Shown here one piece after another: positions 26,229-35,510 of a DNA stretch of 41,521 bases. The translations under genes and the position numbers were made by a program. Position 1 is the first letter of the stretch; every line of letters begins with the position of its first letter. The notes beneath the pieces are model-generated. The model was given only the letters and a program-made list of their open reading frames with translations. It did no database searches and had not been told where the DNA came from. Source of the stretch: Kordia sp. (GTDB lineage: Bacteria; Bacteroidota; Bacteroidia; Flavobacteriales; Flavobacteriaceae); the NCBI GenBank assembly GCA_002733415.1, contig NVVR01000028.1, positions 1-41,521 on the forward strand, given 5' to 3'.

Positions 26229-26969
26229 ATGAGTTTTTTAAAGGAAATAGATATGGGAAACGTGCCTAAACACGTTGCAATCATCATGGATGGGAATGGG
26301 CGTTGGGCTAAGAAAAGAGGTTTACTGCGTATTTTTGGACATGAAAGAGGAGCTAAGGCGGTTCGTGAAACTATTGAAGCGGCAGGGGAGTCGGGTGTAA
26401 CACATTTAACATTGTATGCTTTTTCTACGGAAAACTGGAATAGACCAAAGAGCGAAGTAACTAAGCTGATGAATTTATTGGTTTCTTCATTAAAAAAAGA
26501 GTTTAAAACACTTCATAAAAATGAAATTAAGTTATGTGCGATAGGTGACCTAGAAGAATTGCCTCCTAAGGCGTACAAAGAGCTTTCTGAAGTGATAGAA
26601 AAAACTAAGAATAACAAGAAGTTAGTATTGACTTTAGCCTTGAGTTATGGCTCTAGAAACGAAATTGTTAAAACGGTAAAAGAAATCGCAGAGAAAGTTA
26701 AAAATAACATAATTTCTGTGGAAAATATTGATGATTCAATTATTAATGAGCATCTTTACACGCGAAATTTACCAGATGTAGATTTACTTATAAGAACAAG
26801 CGGTGAGCAGCGCATAAGTAATTTTTTATTGTGGCAAATTGCATATGCTGAATTATATTTTACAGATGTACTTTGGCCGGATTTTAAAAAGGAAGACCTG
26901 TATAGGGCTATATTAAATTATCAAAATAGAGAAAGACGATTTGGAAAAACAAGTGAACAACTTAAGTAG
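26229..26969 (+). CDS. uppS: Isoprenyl (undecaprenyl) diphosphate synthase
   Basis: 246 residues. Cis-prenyltransferase motifs: IIMDGNGRWAKKRG with the catalytic Asp, HERGAKAVR, LTLYAFSTENWNRP, LIRTSGEQRISNFLLWQIAYAELYF. It builds C55 undecaprenyl diphosphate from farnesyl and isopentenyl diphosphates, the carrier lipid for peptidoglycan and other glycans. It follows DUF6089 by three bases and overlaps bamA by 29 bases (or 17, depending on the bamA start). Confidence 0.95.
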   Translation: MSFLKEIDMGNVPKHVAIIMDGNGRWAKKRGLLRIFGHERGAKAVRETIEAAGESGVTHLTLYAFSTENWNRPKSEVTKLMNLLVSSLKKEFKTLHKNEIKLCAIGDLEELPPKAYKELSEVIEKTKNNKKLVLTLALSYGSRNEIVKTVKEIAEKVKNNIISVENIDDSIINEHLYTRNLPDVDLLIRTSGEQRISNFLLWQIAYAELYFTDVLWPDFKKEDLYRAILNYQNRERRFGKTSEQLK

Positions 26970-29559
26970 AAAGATATTTTATAGTTTAATATTATTTTTT
27001 TTAGTTCTTAGTACAAAAACATACGCTCAAGTAGGGAGTTATGTTTCGGGAACAAAATATTTAATTGAAGATATTACAGTTTCAGGGAATGCTAGTTTTA
27101 ATAAGCAAACGATAGTTACTTTTTCTGGATTGAGAAAAGGGCAAGAAGTGATTATTCCTGGAGAAAAAACGAGTAACGCAATTAAAAAATTATGGGCTTC
27201 AAACTTATTTAGTGATGTTAATTTATATGTAACTAAGGTAGATGGGAATTCAATATATCTAAATATTGAAGTTAAAGAATTACCGAGTTTAGATGAGGTT
27301 AAGATTACGGGAGTAAAGAAGTCTAAGCGAGATGAAATCATCAAGGAAAATAAACTTACTAAAGGAGTTAAGGTAACTGAAAATCTTTTAACAACTACTA
27401 AGAATTATTTACAAAATAAATACGCGAAAGAAGGGTATATCGCAAGCAAGGTTTATTTAAACCCTGTTTCTGTAAAAGATTCTACTGGGGAAGAAAAAAT
27501 TAATTTAGTAGTTAACATTGATAAAGGGAAAAAAGTAAAAATATCGAATATTGATTTTACTGGTAACGAAAGTTTTAAGTCCTCAAAACTTCGTAAGAAG
27601 ATGAAAAACACAAAGCAGAAAAATTTATTAAGAATTTTTAAGCGTTCTAAATTTGTGAAAGATAAATATGAAGAGGATCTTGCTAAGATAGTAGAGAAGT
27701 ATAAAGAAAAAGGATATCGTGATATTAAGGTTGAAGGAAGCGACCCTGTTTTTAATGAGGATAAAACAATTTCTTTAAAAATTGATATTAAAGAGGGGAA
27801 GAAATATTATATAGGTGATATTGAGTTTACAGGTAATACAGTGTATACGGATAAATACCTTAAACAGAAATTAGGTTTGTTTAGAGGTGATGTGTATAAT
27901 GCAATATTATTGGAAAAACAAATTGCAGACGCGACTGATCCAGATGCAAATGATATAACAAACCTATATCAAAATAATGGATATATGTTTTCAAGTGTTG
28001 TGCCAGTTGAAACTGGAGTGAGAAATGACACTATTGATTTTGAAATAAGAATTTCAGAAGGTAAATTAACTCGTTTTAAACATATTACTGTTACGGGGAA
28101 TGACAAAACTAATGATCATGTCGTTTATAGAGAGTTGAGGACTAAGCCTGGGCAGATTTATAGTAAGCAGAATATTATTAGAAGTTTACGTGAACTTGGT
28201 CAGATGGGGTTCTTTGATGCAGAACAATTAGTACCAAATATCAAAAACCCAAACCCAAATGAAGGTACTGTGGATGTTGAGTATTCAGTAGTTGAAAAAG
28301 GATCTAGTCAAGTTGAGCTTCAAGGAGGATACGGCGGAGGAGGGTTTATCGGGACATTAGGATTGTCTTTTAGTAACTTTTCGATTAAAAATATATTTAA
28401 TAAAGATGCGTATCATCCGTTACCAATGGGGGATGGGCAAACATTATCCTTAAGAGCGTCTGCTGCACAGACCTATCAAACATATAGTCTGTCTTTTATG
28501 GAGCCATGGTTAGGTGGTAAAAAGCCTCAGCAGTTTTCTGTGTCGTTTTCTTATTCTAGGTATTTTAGGTATAATAATAGCACTCGTAGAGTGGATAAAG
28601 ATCAGCAATTTGGGATTATAGGTGTTTCTCTTGGGTTGGCTAAACGATTAAAAGTGCCGGATGATTATTTCACATTGAGTCAGTCGGTGTCTTTACAGCA
28701 TTATAATTTAAAAAACTATCAAACTAGTCTGTTTAGAAATATTAAGGATGGTTATGCGAATAGTTTAGCGTATACGGTTGGTTTGTCTAGAGATAGTAAG
28801 GGGATTAATCCTATTTATCCAGAAAGAGGTTCTAAGTTTTCATTAACAGGTAAATTTACTTTTCCTTATTCTTTAGTAAATGGAGTTGATTATAAAAATT
28901 TAGAAAACCTAGAAGAGTATAAATTAAAAAACAGCCATGGAAACTATGTTGATGAAAACAATAACGTAGTTGCAGACTTTAATGATGCTACAGCTGATTT
29001 AAGTAAGGTGGATCAAGAACGTTATAAATGGCTAGAGTTTTATAAGGTTAAATTTGAAGGTGATTGGTATACTAGTTTGTATAAACGTTTAGTTTTAAGA
29101 ACAAATGTTAACTTTGGTTTCCTGGGAGCGTATAATGATGATAGAGGAGTTGTTCCTTTTGAGCGTTTTTCTCTTGGAGGAAGTGGTCTTGGTGGTTCTG
29201 GTTTACAGAATATAGAAACAGTTCGTATGAGAGGGTATCCTGATAACGGAAGTTTGTCTGCTAATGACGGAGGTATTATTTTTAACAGGTTTTCATTAGA
29301 ATTAAGGCATCCAATAGCAATGAAATCTCAAGCGGCGAGTATCTATGGTTTAGTGTTTGCTGAGGCTGGAAATTCTTTTGATGATTACGCGGAATACGAC
29401 CCGTTTAATATGTATCGTTCAGCTGGTGCAGGGGTTCGTATATTTATGCCTGCGTTTGGTTTGTTGGGGATTGATTTCGGTCACGGATTTGATGCGTTAC
29501 CAGGGCAGTCTCAGAAGAATGGTTGGGAAACACATTTTATATTAGGAAGAGAGTTTTAA
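26941..29559 (+). CDS. bamA: Outer-membrane assembly factor BamA
   Basis: About 872 residues. A signal peptide (NLSRKIFYSLILFFLVLS..AQ) precedes several POTRA domains (about residues 35-430; ITVSGNASFN, ISNIDFTGNESFK, IGDIEFTGNTVYT, ITVTGNDKTN) and a C-terminal 16-stranded barrel ending HFILGREF. BamA inserts beta-barrel proteins into the outer membrane. No ATG exists at the 5' end of the frame: TTG 26941 or GTG 26953 must be used, both inside uppS, so translation is probably coupled to uppS. VPFERFSLGGSGLGGSG and GAGVRIFMPAFGLLGIDFG are typical barrel motifs. Confidence 0.95.
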   Translation: MEKQVNNLSRKIFYSLILFFLVLSTKTYAQVGSYVSGTKYLIEDITVSGNASFNKQTIVTFSGLRKGQEVIIPGEKTSNAIKKLWASNLFSDVNLYVTKVDGNSIYLNIEVKELPSLDEVKITGVKKSKRDEIIKENKLTKGVKVTENLLTTTKNYLQNKYAKEGYIASKVYLNPVSVKDSTGEEKINLVVNIDKGKKVKISNIDFTGNESFKSSKLRKKMKNTKQKNLLRIFKRSKFVKDKYEEDLAKIVEKYKEKGYRDIKVEGSDPVFNEDKTISLKIDIKEGKKYYIGDIEFTGNTVYTDKYLKQKLGLFRGDVYNAILLEKQIADATDPDANDITNLYQNNGYMFSSVVPVETGVRNDTIDFEIRISEGKLTRFKHITVTGNDKTNDHVVYRELRTKPGQIYSKQNIIRSLRELGQMGFFDAEQLVPNIKNPNPNEGTVDVEYSVVEKGSSQVELQGGYGGGGFIGTLGLSFSNFSIKNIFNKDAYHPLPMGDGQTLSLRASAAQTYQTYSLSFMEPWLGGKKPQQFSVSFSYSRYFRYNNSTRRVDKDQQFGIIGVSLGLAKRLKVPDDYFTLSQSVSLQHYNLKNYQTSLFRNIKDGYANSLAYTVGLSRDSKGINPIYPERGSKFSLTGKFTFPYSLVNGVDYKNLENLEEYKLKNSHGNYVDENNNVVADFNDATADLSKVDQERYKWLEFYKVKFEGDWYTSLYKRLVLRTNVNFGFLGAYNDDRGVVPFERFSLGGSGLGGSGLQNIETVRMRGYPDNGSLSANDGGIIFNRFSLELRHPIAMKSQAASIYGLVFAEAGNSFDDYAEYDPFNMYRSAGAGVRIFMPAFGLLGIDFGHGFDALPGQSQKNGWETHFILGREF

Positions 29560-29595
29560 TTTTTGGCACGATATTTTCAATAAACACAATAAGTT

Positions 29596-30414
29596 ATGAA
29601 AACAAGAGTTCTTTTAATCGTTTTATTAGTAGCAATTACATTTAGTGGTTATGCTCAGAAAAGTAATATCAGAATAGGGTACATCGATACAGAGTATATC
29701 CTTGAAAATATTCCTGAGTATAATGAAGCTTTAGGACAACTAGACCAAAAAGTTCAAAAATGGAAAAGTGAAATTGATTTAAAACTTCGTGACATTGAAA
29801 AGAAAAAGTTGGATTTGCGTAATGAACGTGTTTTGTTAACAAAAGAACTTATTGAAGAAAAAGAAGAAGAAATAAAAATAGAAGAAGCTGAAATTTTAGA
29901 TTATCAACAAAAAAGATTTGGACCAAATGGCGATTTGATTATCCAAAAAAGGACTTTAATTGAGCCAATCCAAGATCAAGTACTAACTGCAGTACGAGAA
30001 TTAGCTAAATCGAAAAAATATGATTTTATATTTGATAAATCTGCTGATGTAGTAATGATGTATTCCAATAAACGTTACGATTTGAGTGACTATATTGTTA
30101 GGGTGCTAACCAGAGCGTCAAAACGTCAACAGGCAAAAGATAGAAAGTCTAAAAAGAATGCTGCAACTGAGGATGTGATTCCAGTAATCAATCAAGAAGT
30201 AGACGAAAGAAAAAAAATAGCTAATGAAAGAAAAGCTGAAAGGCAGCGTGTTCTTGATGAAAAAAGAGAAAAAGTTTTAGCAGATAAAGAAGCTAGAAAA
30301 AAAGCTTTTGACGAAAAGCGTAAAAAAATGTTAGCTGCTAAAGAAGCAAAGAGAAATAAGAAATCAGGGCCTCCGGGAGTGCCTATAGAAGGTAATAATG
30401 AAGAGAATAAATAA
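29596..30414 (+). CDS. OmpH/Skp-like periplasmic chaperone with charged C-terminal extension
   Basis: 272 residues; signal peptide 1-20 (ending SGYAQ). The Skp-like alpha-hairpin coiled coil spans about 24-185 (IGYIDTEYILENIPEY; YDFIFDKSADVVMMY). The C-terminal 90 residues are unusual: lysine/arginine/glutamate-rich, with an 18-residue tandem duplication at 221-238 and 239-256 (DEKREKVLADKEARKKAF, DEKRKKMLAAKEAKRNKK), ending in a Pro/Gly tail. Skp chaperones hold unfolded outer-membrane proteins, and the gene lies 36 bases after bamA. Confidence 0.9.
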   Translation: MKTRVLLIVLLVAITFSGYAQKSNIRIGYIDTEYILENIPEYNEALGQLDQKVQKWKSEIDLKLRDIEKKKLDLRNERVLLTKELIEEKEEEIKIEEAEILDYQQKRFGPNGDLIIQKRTLIEPIQDQVLTAVRELAKSKKYDFIFDKSADVVMMYSNKRYDLSDYIVRVLTRASKRQQAKDRKSKKNAATEDVIPVINQEVDERKKIANERKAERQRVLDEKREKVLADKEARKKAFDEKRKKMLAAKEAKRNKKSGPPGVPIEGNNEENK

Positions 30415-30433
30415 ACACTTAATAAATCATAAA

Positions 30434-30943
30434 ATGAAGAAAATTAAAACGCTATTAGTTGCATCAATGTTATTTTTAGGAGCAACTAGTTTAACATCTG
30501 CACAAAGTAAAGTAGCACATATTGATACGCAAGAATTAATTGCTGCTATGCCAGATATGAAGGCTGCGCAAAACCAGTTAGAAAAGTTGACTAAAACATA
30601 TCAAGCTGATTTACAAACGATGGCTACAGAGCTTCAGAATAAAATGAAGCAGTATCAAGCTGAAGCATCTAGTAAAACAGATGAGGTTAATGGTCAGAGA
30701 GCTCAGGAAGTACAAGGAATGCGTGATAATGTATTAAAGTACGAACAAAATGCTCAGCAAGAAATGGGTAAAAGACAAGAAGGATTAATCAAGCCTATTA
30801 TGGAAAAAGCACGTGTAGCTATTCAAAAAGTAGCTAGAGCTAAAGGATACCAATATGTAGTGGATTCAACTGCAGGTTCTGGATTAATTTTAGCTGACGG
30901 TCCAAACTTATTGGAAGATGTTAAAAAGGAATTGGGAATGTAA
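30434..30943 (+). CDS. OmpH/Skp-like periplasmic chaperone, second copy
   Basis: 169 residues from ATG 30434 (MKKIKTLLVASMLFLGATSLTSAQ signal, shown here only in part as a motif: LLVASMLFLGAT). An earlier in-frame ATG at 30398 overlaps the preceding gene and would place charged residues before the signal peptide, so it is less likely. It has the standard length (about 170) without the extension of its neighbour: KVAHIDTQELIAAMPDM, then a coiled coil, then YQYVVDSTAGSGLILADG. Both copies are probably co-transcribed and end at the hairpin at 30966. Confidence 0.9.
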   Translation: MKKIKTLLVASMLFLGATSLTSAQSKVAHIDTQELIAAMPDMKAAQNQLEKLTKTYQADLQTMATELQNKMKQYQAEASSKTDEVNGQRAQEVQGMRDNVLKYEQNAQQEMGKRQEGLIKPIMEKARVAIQKVARAKGYQYVVDSTAGSGLILADGPNLLEDVKKELGM

Positions 30944-30965
30944 AAACATTACTTTTTTGTAATAT

Positions 30966-30996
30966 AAAAAAACCTATGCTTAGCGTAGGTTTTTTT
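30966..30996 (+). terminator. Terminator after the second ompH gene
   Basis: AAAAAAACCTATGC (30966-30979) pairs with GCGTAGGTTTTTTT (30983-30996), with one G-T pair and a 3-base loop. It ends the DUF6089-to-ompH operon. Confidence 0.88.
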
Positions 30997-31010
30997 ATGT
31001 GACTATTTTA

Positions 31011-31451
31011 TTATTGTTTAGGTATGATGTTTTGTTGATAGTAAAAAGCGGGCAGTAATACAAGTACAAAAATAGGTTGTATTAAAAAACGCCTGATATA
31101 AAAAAATAGTTGATGCAGTTCTTCTGAGAAGTTCATGATTATTGCTAGGTAGCAAGAAATAAGGGTTATAAATAGTATCGCATAAAATATTAAAGAAAAA
31201 CGTAAAACAGCTGTTTTGTTAAAAGCTATAAATAGTATTATTATTGAAATAATACTATTAAGTGAGTATCTTAAAAAAGTATGTATTATTAATTTTCCAA
31301 GATTAAAATCAGGAACTTCCTTTGTGAAATAGAGTTGTTTGTAAAATTGAATAAACGGATCATAAAACAAATTATCCTCAAATACTCTCACTAACCCTAG
31401 AAGGATAAAAAGTGAGGCTATAATGATTGTTTTAAAGGATTTATAGATCAC
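31011..31451 (-). CDS. Exosortase F system-associated protein
   Basis: 146 residues, several hydrophobic helices (IIIASLFILLGLVRVF, YSLNSIISIIILFIAF, LIFYAILFITLISCYLAII, IFVLVLLPAFYYQQN). The conserved FEDNLFYDPFIQFYK segment matches the partner family of XrtF. Its start overlaps the XrtF 3' end by 11 bases. The role in the system is unknown. Confidence 0.85.
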   Translation of the reverse strand: MIYKSFKTIIIASLFILLGLVRVFEDNLFYDPFIQFYKQLYFTKEVPDFNLGKLIIHTFLRYSLNSIISIIILFIAFNKTAVLRFSLIFYAILFITLISCYLAIIMNFSEELHQLFFYIRRFLIQPIFVLVLLPAFYYQQNIIPKQ

Positions 31452-31980
31452 TAGGATTTACTTTTTTAAATGAATTAACCCAGAACATCCACAACAGGAA
31501 TACAACGCCATATATCATAGCTGGAAAAATGTAACTGTGTAGGTATTCAGAGTATTCAGGGTAGTGATGTAAGCATATTATAAGAATTACGATTCGGAAA
31601 ATATTTGCAAGATGAATGATGATTAAACCTATGGCAACAAAGAGTAACGTAGGTTTGATTCTTTTGGTAAAACTGAAAACGAAAGAAACAAACAAAATCA
31701 TTATGCTTATGGCATTGCAACCCTCAGCGATAAAAGCAATATTGCGTTCTTTCATAAATAGGTTGATAGTTCCTTTTGAGGTGTCTGTTATTGAATTAGT
31801 TTCGTAATCAATCAAGTTCAATAAACTTATTACTTGTTCAGAAACTGACTTAGTAAAAAAGTCGGGGCTATTTACAGTGTTTAAAAAAAAATGATATAGT
31901 AGTGATAAAAGGATATAGCTAGATAAAAATATAGCTAAAAAGGTTATAACTGGTTTGTTTTTTTTAATTAGTGTCTTCAT
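31441..31980 (-). CDS. xrtF: Exosortase family protein XrtF
   Basis: 179 residues from ATG 31980 (MKTLIKKNK); the in-frame TTG at 31992 is rejected. Multipass membrane protein with the exosortase/archaeosortase catalytic residues Cys88 (IAEGCNAISIM), Arg129 (LANIFRIV) and His148 (YLHSYIFPA). These transpeptidase-like enzymes cut a C-terminal sorting signal and attach the protein to a cell-surface component; XrtF is the Flavobacteria-specific class. No obvious substrate with a PEP-CTERM-like tail is in the window. It overlaps its partner gene by 11 bases. Confidence 0.9.
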   Translation of the reverse strand: MKTLIKKNKPVITFLAIFLSSYILLSLLYHFFLNTVNSPDFFTKSVSEQVISLLNLIDYETNSITDTSKGTINLFMKERNIAFIAEGCNAISIMILFVSFVFSFTKRIKPTLLFVAIGLIIIHLANIFRIVILIICLHHYPEYSEYLHSYIFPAMIYGVVFLLWMFWVNSFKKVNPSDL

Positions 31981-32004
31981 GGTGTCACACAAATTAACAA
32001 CTTT

Positions 32005-32038
32005 TTGATTTCAATTCTTTTATAATTGGGTATTTTTG
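32005..32038 (+). promoter_or_regulatory. Possible promoter of the fRMsr gene
   Basis: TTG at 32005-32007 and TATTTTTG at 32031-32038, spacer 23 bases, somewhat longer than the other promoters here. The predicted leader is about 25 bases. Confidence 0.45.
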
Positions 32039-32067
32039 TATTCTTTTACTATAAAAACAATAATTAA

Positions 32068-32556
32068 ATGACATTTGAAGATTTAAAACCACTGGTTTCA
32101 ATAATAACTAAAGATATAACAATTCCTGTTTTTGATAGGTTAAAAGGGGTATGTCAATTACTACAGGATAATTTAGAGGCGTATGATTGGGTGGGGTTCT
32201 ATTTTGCAAACCATGAAGCCAAAACATTACATTTAAGTGCCTATGTTGGAGAGCCTACGGATCATTTAGTCATTCCGTTTGGAAAGGGTATTTGTGGTCA
32301 GGTAGCAGAAAGTAATTCTAATTTTGTAGTTTCGGATGTAAGTGCACAAGATAATTACATCGCTTGTAGCATTACTGTTAAAGCAGAAATAGTGATTCCA
32401 TTATTTATTGATGAAGTTAATGTGGGGCAAATTGATATTGATTCTAAAACAATAGACCCGTTTACAAAAGTGGATGAGGAATTCTTAGCTTTTGTAAATG
32501 AGGAAGTTGCTATATTACTCAGTGGATTAGATATTGAACAATTATTACTAAAATAA
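32068..32556 (+). CDS. GAF-domain free methionine-(R)-sulfoxide reductase
   Basis: 162 residues forming a single GAF domain. The fRMsr hallmarks are present: IPFGKGICGQVAES (Cys76), DNYIACSITVKAEIVIPL (Cys100, Glu107) and GQIDIDS. This enzyme reduces free methionine-R-sulfoxide using the cysteine pair and so protects against oxidation. It lies between XrtF (divergent) and purH (downstream, same strand, with its own promoter). Confidence 0.85.
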   Translation: MTFEDLKPLVSIITKDITIPVFDRLKGVCQLLQDNLEAYDWVGFYFANHEAKTLHLSAYVGEPTDHLVIPFGKGICGQVAESNSNFVVSDVSAQDNYIACSITVKAEIVIPLFIDEVNVGQIDIDSKTIDPFTKVDEEFLAFVNEEVAILLSGLDIEQLLLK

Positions 32557-32564
32557 TTGTTTTA

Positions 32565-32599
32565 TTGTATGGTGTTTTCGGGGATAAAAATTACTTTTG
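32565..32599 (+). promoter_or_regulatory. Possible promoter of purH
   Basis: TTG at 32565-32567 and TACTTTTG at 32592-32599, with a long 24-base spacer. The -7 box lies 36 bases before ATG 32636 and overlaps the in-frame TTG at 32597, which is therefore not the start. Confidence 0.45.
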
Positions 32600-32635
32600 C
32601 ACCTTTCAAAAATAACAACAACAACACAACAAAAA

Positions 32636-34165
32636 ATGGCTACAAAGGCAATTAAATCAGCATTAATCTCAGTATTTCATAAGGATGGCTTAGCGCCAAT
32701 CGTTAAAAAATTAGACGAATTAGGGGTTACTATTTATTCTACTGGTGGAACTGAAAAGTTTATCAAAGAATTAGGAATTAATGTAGTACCTGTGGAGGAA
32801 ACAACATCCTATCCTTCAATTTTAGGAGGAAGAGTTAAAACCTTACACCCTAAAGTTTTTGGAGGGATTTTAAACCGTCAAGATCATGAAGGTGATATAG
32901 CTGAAATGGAAGAGTATAATATTCCTCAGTTAGATTTAGTAATTGTTGATTTATATCCGTTTGAAAAAACGGTAGCTTCAGGTGCTTCTGAGGAAGATAT
33001 TATTGAAAAAATTGACATCGGTGGAATCTCTTTAATAAGGGCTGCTGCAAAGAATTTTAATGACACTGTAATTGTTTCTTCAATGGAGCAGTATAGTGAG
33101 CTTTTAAATATCATCAACGAAAAAAACGGTGATACATCTATTTCAGAAAGAAAGAAGTTTGCTAGAAAAGCATTTAATATATCTTCTCACTATGATACGG
33201 CTATCTTCAATTACTTTAACCATGAAGGAGAAGAGACAGTATTGAAAATTAGCGAAAACAACGGGAAAGCTTTGCGTTATGGAGAGAATCCACATCAAAA
33301 AGGATTCTTCTTTGGAGATTTTGATGCGATATTTGACAAGCTACATGGTAAGGAGTTAAGTTATAATAACTTATTAGATGTTGATGCGGCCGTAAGTTTA
33401 ATGGATGAATTCAAAGGTGAATCGCCAACGTTTGCAGTTTTAAAACATAATAACGCTTGTGGTTTTGCACAACGTGCAACAATTTGTGAGGCGTATGTAG
33501 ATGCCTTGGCTGGTGATTCTACTTCTGCTTTTGGAGGAGTGTTGATTTCAAATACAGTTATAGATGCTGCTACAGCAGAAGAAATTCATAAATTATTTTG
33601 TGAAGTAGTTATTGCTCCTGGATTTGATGCTGATGCTGAAGAAATTCTTAAAGGGAAGAAAAATAGAATCTTATTAGTACAGAAAACTATTGAAATGCCA
33701 GGGACAAATGTAAGATCTTGTTTGAATGGTGTTTTGGTTCAAGATAGAAATAATATTACGGATACAATCCAAGGTTTAGAGGACAAAACGAATACGAAAA
33801 CTACTGATGCTCAAAAAGAAGATTTAATTTTTGCTTCTAAAATTTGTAAGCACACAAAATCGAATACAATTGTACTGGTTAAAAATAAACAATTGTGTGC
33901 GAGTGGAACAGGACAAACGTCTAGAGTAGATGCTTTAAATCAAGCAATTGAAAAAGCAACAAAATTTAAGTTTGATTTAAACGGAGCTGTAATGGCAAGT
34001 GATGCATTTTTCCCTTTCCCTGACTGTGTAGAGATTGCTGATAAGGCAGGGATAAAAGCGGTAATTCAACCAGGAGGGTCAATTAAAGATCAATTAAGTA
34101 TTGACTACTGTAATGAAAATAACGTTGCTATGGTTTTTACAGGAACAAGACATTTTAAGCACTAA
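32636..34165 (+). CDS. purH: Bifunctional AICAR transformylase / IMP cyclohydrolase
   Basis: 509 residues from ATG 32636 (MATKAIKSALISVFHKDGL). The N-terminal cyclohydrolase domain shows STGGTEKFI and GGRVKTLHPKVFGGIL; the C-terminal transformylase domain shows LRYGENPHQKGFF, KHNNACGFAQ, SAFGGVLISN and GQTSRVDAL, ending FTGTRHFKH. It does the last two steps of IMP synthesis. It is flanked by a possible promoter and a strong terminator. Confidence 0.96.
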   Translation: MATKAIKSALISVFHKDGLAPIVKKLDELGVTIYSTGGTEKFIKELGINVVPVEETTSYPSILGGRVKTLHPKVFGGILNRQDHEGDIAEMEEYNIPQLDLVIVDLYPFEKTVASGASEEDIIEKIDIGGISLIRAAAKNFNDTVIVSSMEQYSELLNIINEKNGDTSISERKKFARKAFNISSHYDTAIFNYFNHEGEETVLKISENNGKALRYGENPHQKGFFFGDFDAIFDKLHGKELSYNNLLDVDAAVSLMDEFKGESPTFAVLKHNNACGFAQRATICEAYVDALAGDSTSAFGGVLISNTVIDAATAEEIHKLFCEVVIAPGFDADAEEILKGKKNRILLVQKTIEMPGTNVRSCLNGVLVQDRNNITDTIQGLEDKTNTKTTDAQKEDLIFASKICKHTKSNTIVLVKNKQLCASGTGQTSRVDALNQAIEKATKFKFDLNGAVMASDAFFPFPDCVEIADKAGIKAVIQPGGSIKDQLSIDYCNENNVAMVFTGTRHFKH

Positions 34166-34473
34166 GAAATAGTTGATATTTCATATAAAAACTCCGTAAA
34201 AAATATTTTTACGGAGTTTTCTTTTTTAATGTTATTTTTTCCTTAAATTGAGTATCTTTGGTAGCCGATACCTATTTAACTTTTAAATGATGCATAAAAC
34301 AGAATCTTTTTCACAATATTTTTGTTAAAATATTTAACTATAGCTGAGGCTATGCTAAATCATTTTGTATCAATCTTATGAAAAAATAATTCAATTTTAT
34401 CATATGCCATTTAAAAAATAAACTGGTATTACCAATACAAATACGTTTTACCCTTTAAATACACCAAACGCTT
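34166..34473. other. 308-base intergenic region between purH and mreB
   Basis: It holds the purH terminator, then TATCTTTG (34253-34260), a good -7 box without a clear TTG at the proper distance, giving a long leader of about 210 bases to mreB. AATATTTT/AAAATATT (34315-34334) forms an AT-only palindrome of doubtful significance. No ORF with coding character is seen. Confidence 0.5.
34188..34227 (+). terminator. Terminator after purH
   Basis: AAAACTCCGTAAAAA (34188-34202) pairs perfectly with 34206-34220 (3-base loop), followed by CTTTTTT. Confidence 0.9.
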
Positions 34474-35502
34474 ATGGGATTTTTTGATTTCTTAACAGAA
34501 GAAATAGCAATAGATTTAGGTACTGCAAACACCTTAATTATTCACAATGGAAAAGTTGTAGTTGATGCACCTTCTATTGTTGCAAGGGATCGAATAACCG
34601 GGAATATAATTGCTGTAGGTCAAGAGGCTAACATGATGCAGGGTAAAACACATGAAAATATCAAAACTATTCGCCCGTTGAAAGACGGTGTAATTGCTGA
34701 TTTTGATGCTTCTGAAAAAATGTTGACAATGTTCATTAAAAACATACCAGCATTAAAAAAGAAATTATTTCCACCTTCATTGCGCTTGGTTATTTGTATT
34801 CCTTCCGGAATTACTGAAGTAGAAATGCGTGCGGTAAAAGAATCAGCTGAAAGAGTTAACGGTAAAGAGGTGTATTTAATACATGAGCCAATGGCTGCCG
34901 CTATTGGTATTGGTGTAGATATTATGCAGCCAAAAGGGAATATGATTATTGATATTGGAGGAGGTACTACTGAAATTGCTGTAATTGCTTTAGGAGGAAT
35001 TGTATGCGATAAATCTGTTAAAGTTGCAGGTGATGTGTTTACCAATGATATTGTTTATTTCATGCGGACACAACACAATTTGTATGTAGGTGATAGAACT
35101 GCAGAAAAAATAAAAATTCAAATTGGTGCTGCTACGGAGGATTTAGAAACTCCACCAGAAGATATGTCTGTTCAAGGAAGAGACTTGCTTACAGGAAAGC
35201 CAAAACAAGTGCAAATATCTTATAGAGAAATTGCAAAAGCATTAGATAAATCAATTTTAAGAATTGAAGATGCTGTAATGGAAACCTTATCGAAAACACC
35301 GCCAGAATTAGCTGCCGATATTTATAATACTGGTATCTATTTAGCTGGAGGAGGATCAATGTTAAGAGGGTTAGATAAAAGATTGTCTAAAAAAACAGAC
35401 CTACCAGTTTATATTGCAGAAGATCCGTTACGTGCAGTAGTTAGAGGTACGGGTATAGCTTTAAAAGATCTTGTTAAATACAAAAGTATTTTGATTAAAT
35501 AG
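34474..35502 (+). CDS. mreB: Rod shape-determining protein MreB
   Basis: 342 residues of the actin-like family: IAIDLGTANTLI (phosphate 1), IDIGGGTTEIAVIAL (phosphate 2), LAGGGSMLRGLDKRL (adenosine region), and HEPMAAAIGIG. MreB polymers organise lateral cell-wall synthesis. It is the first gene of mreB-mreC-mreD-mrdA-rodA. Confidence 0.97.
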   Translation: MGFFDFLTEEIAIDLGTANTLIIHNGKVVVDAPSIVARDRITGNIIAVGQEANMMQGKTHENIKTIRPLKDGVIADFDASEKMLTMFIKNIPALKKKLFPPSLRLVICIPSGITEVEMRAVKESAERVNGKEVYLIHEPMAAAIGIGVDIMQPKGNMIIDIGGGTTEIAVIALGGIVCDKSVKVAGDVFTNDIVYFMRTQHNLYVGDRTAEKIKIQIGAATEDLETPPEDMSVQGRDLLTGKPKQVQISYREIAKALDKSILRIEDAVMETLSKTPPELAADIYNTGIYLAGGGSMLRGLDKRLSKKTDLPVYIAEDPLRAVVRGTGIALKDLVKYKSILIK

Positions 35503-35510
35503 CGTGACCA

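Noticed and set aside
34315..34334. AATATTTT-TGTT-AAAATATT palindrome before mreB
   Set aside because: Only A and T in the arms; expected by chance in AT-rich intergenic DNA.
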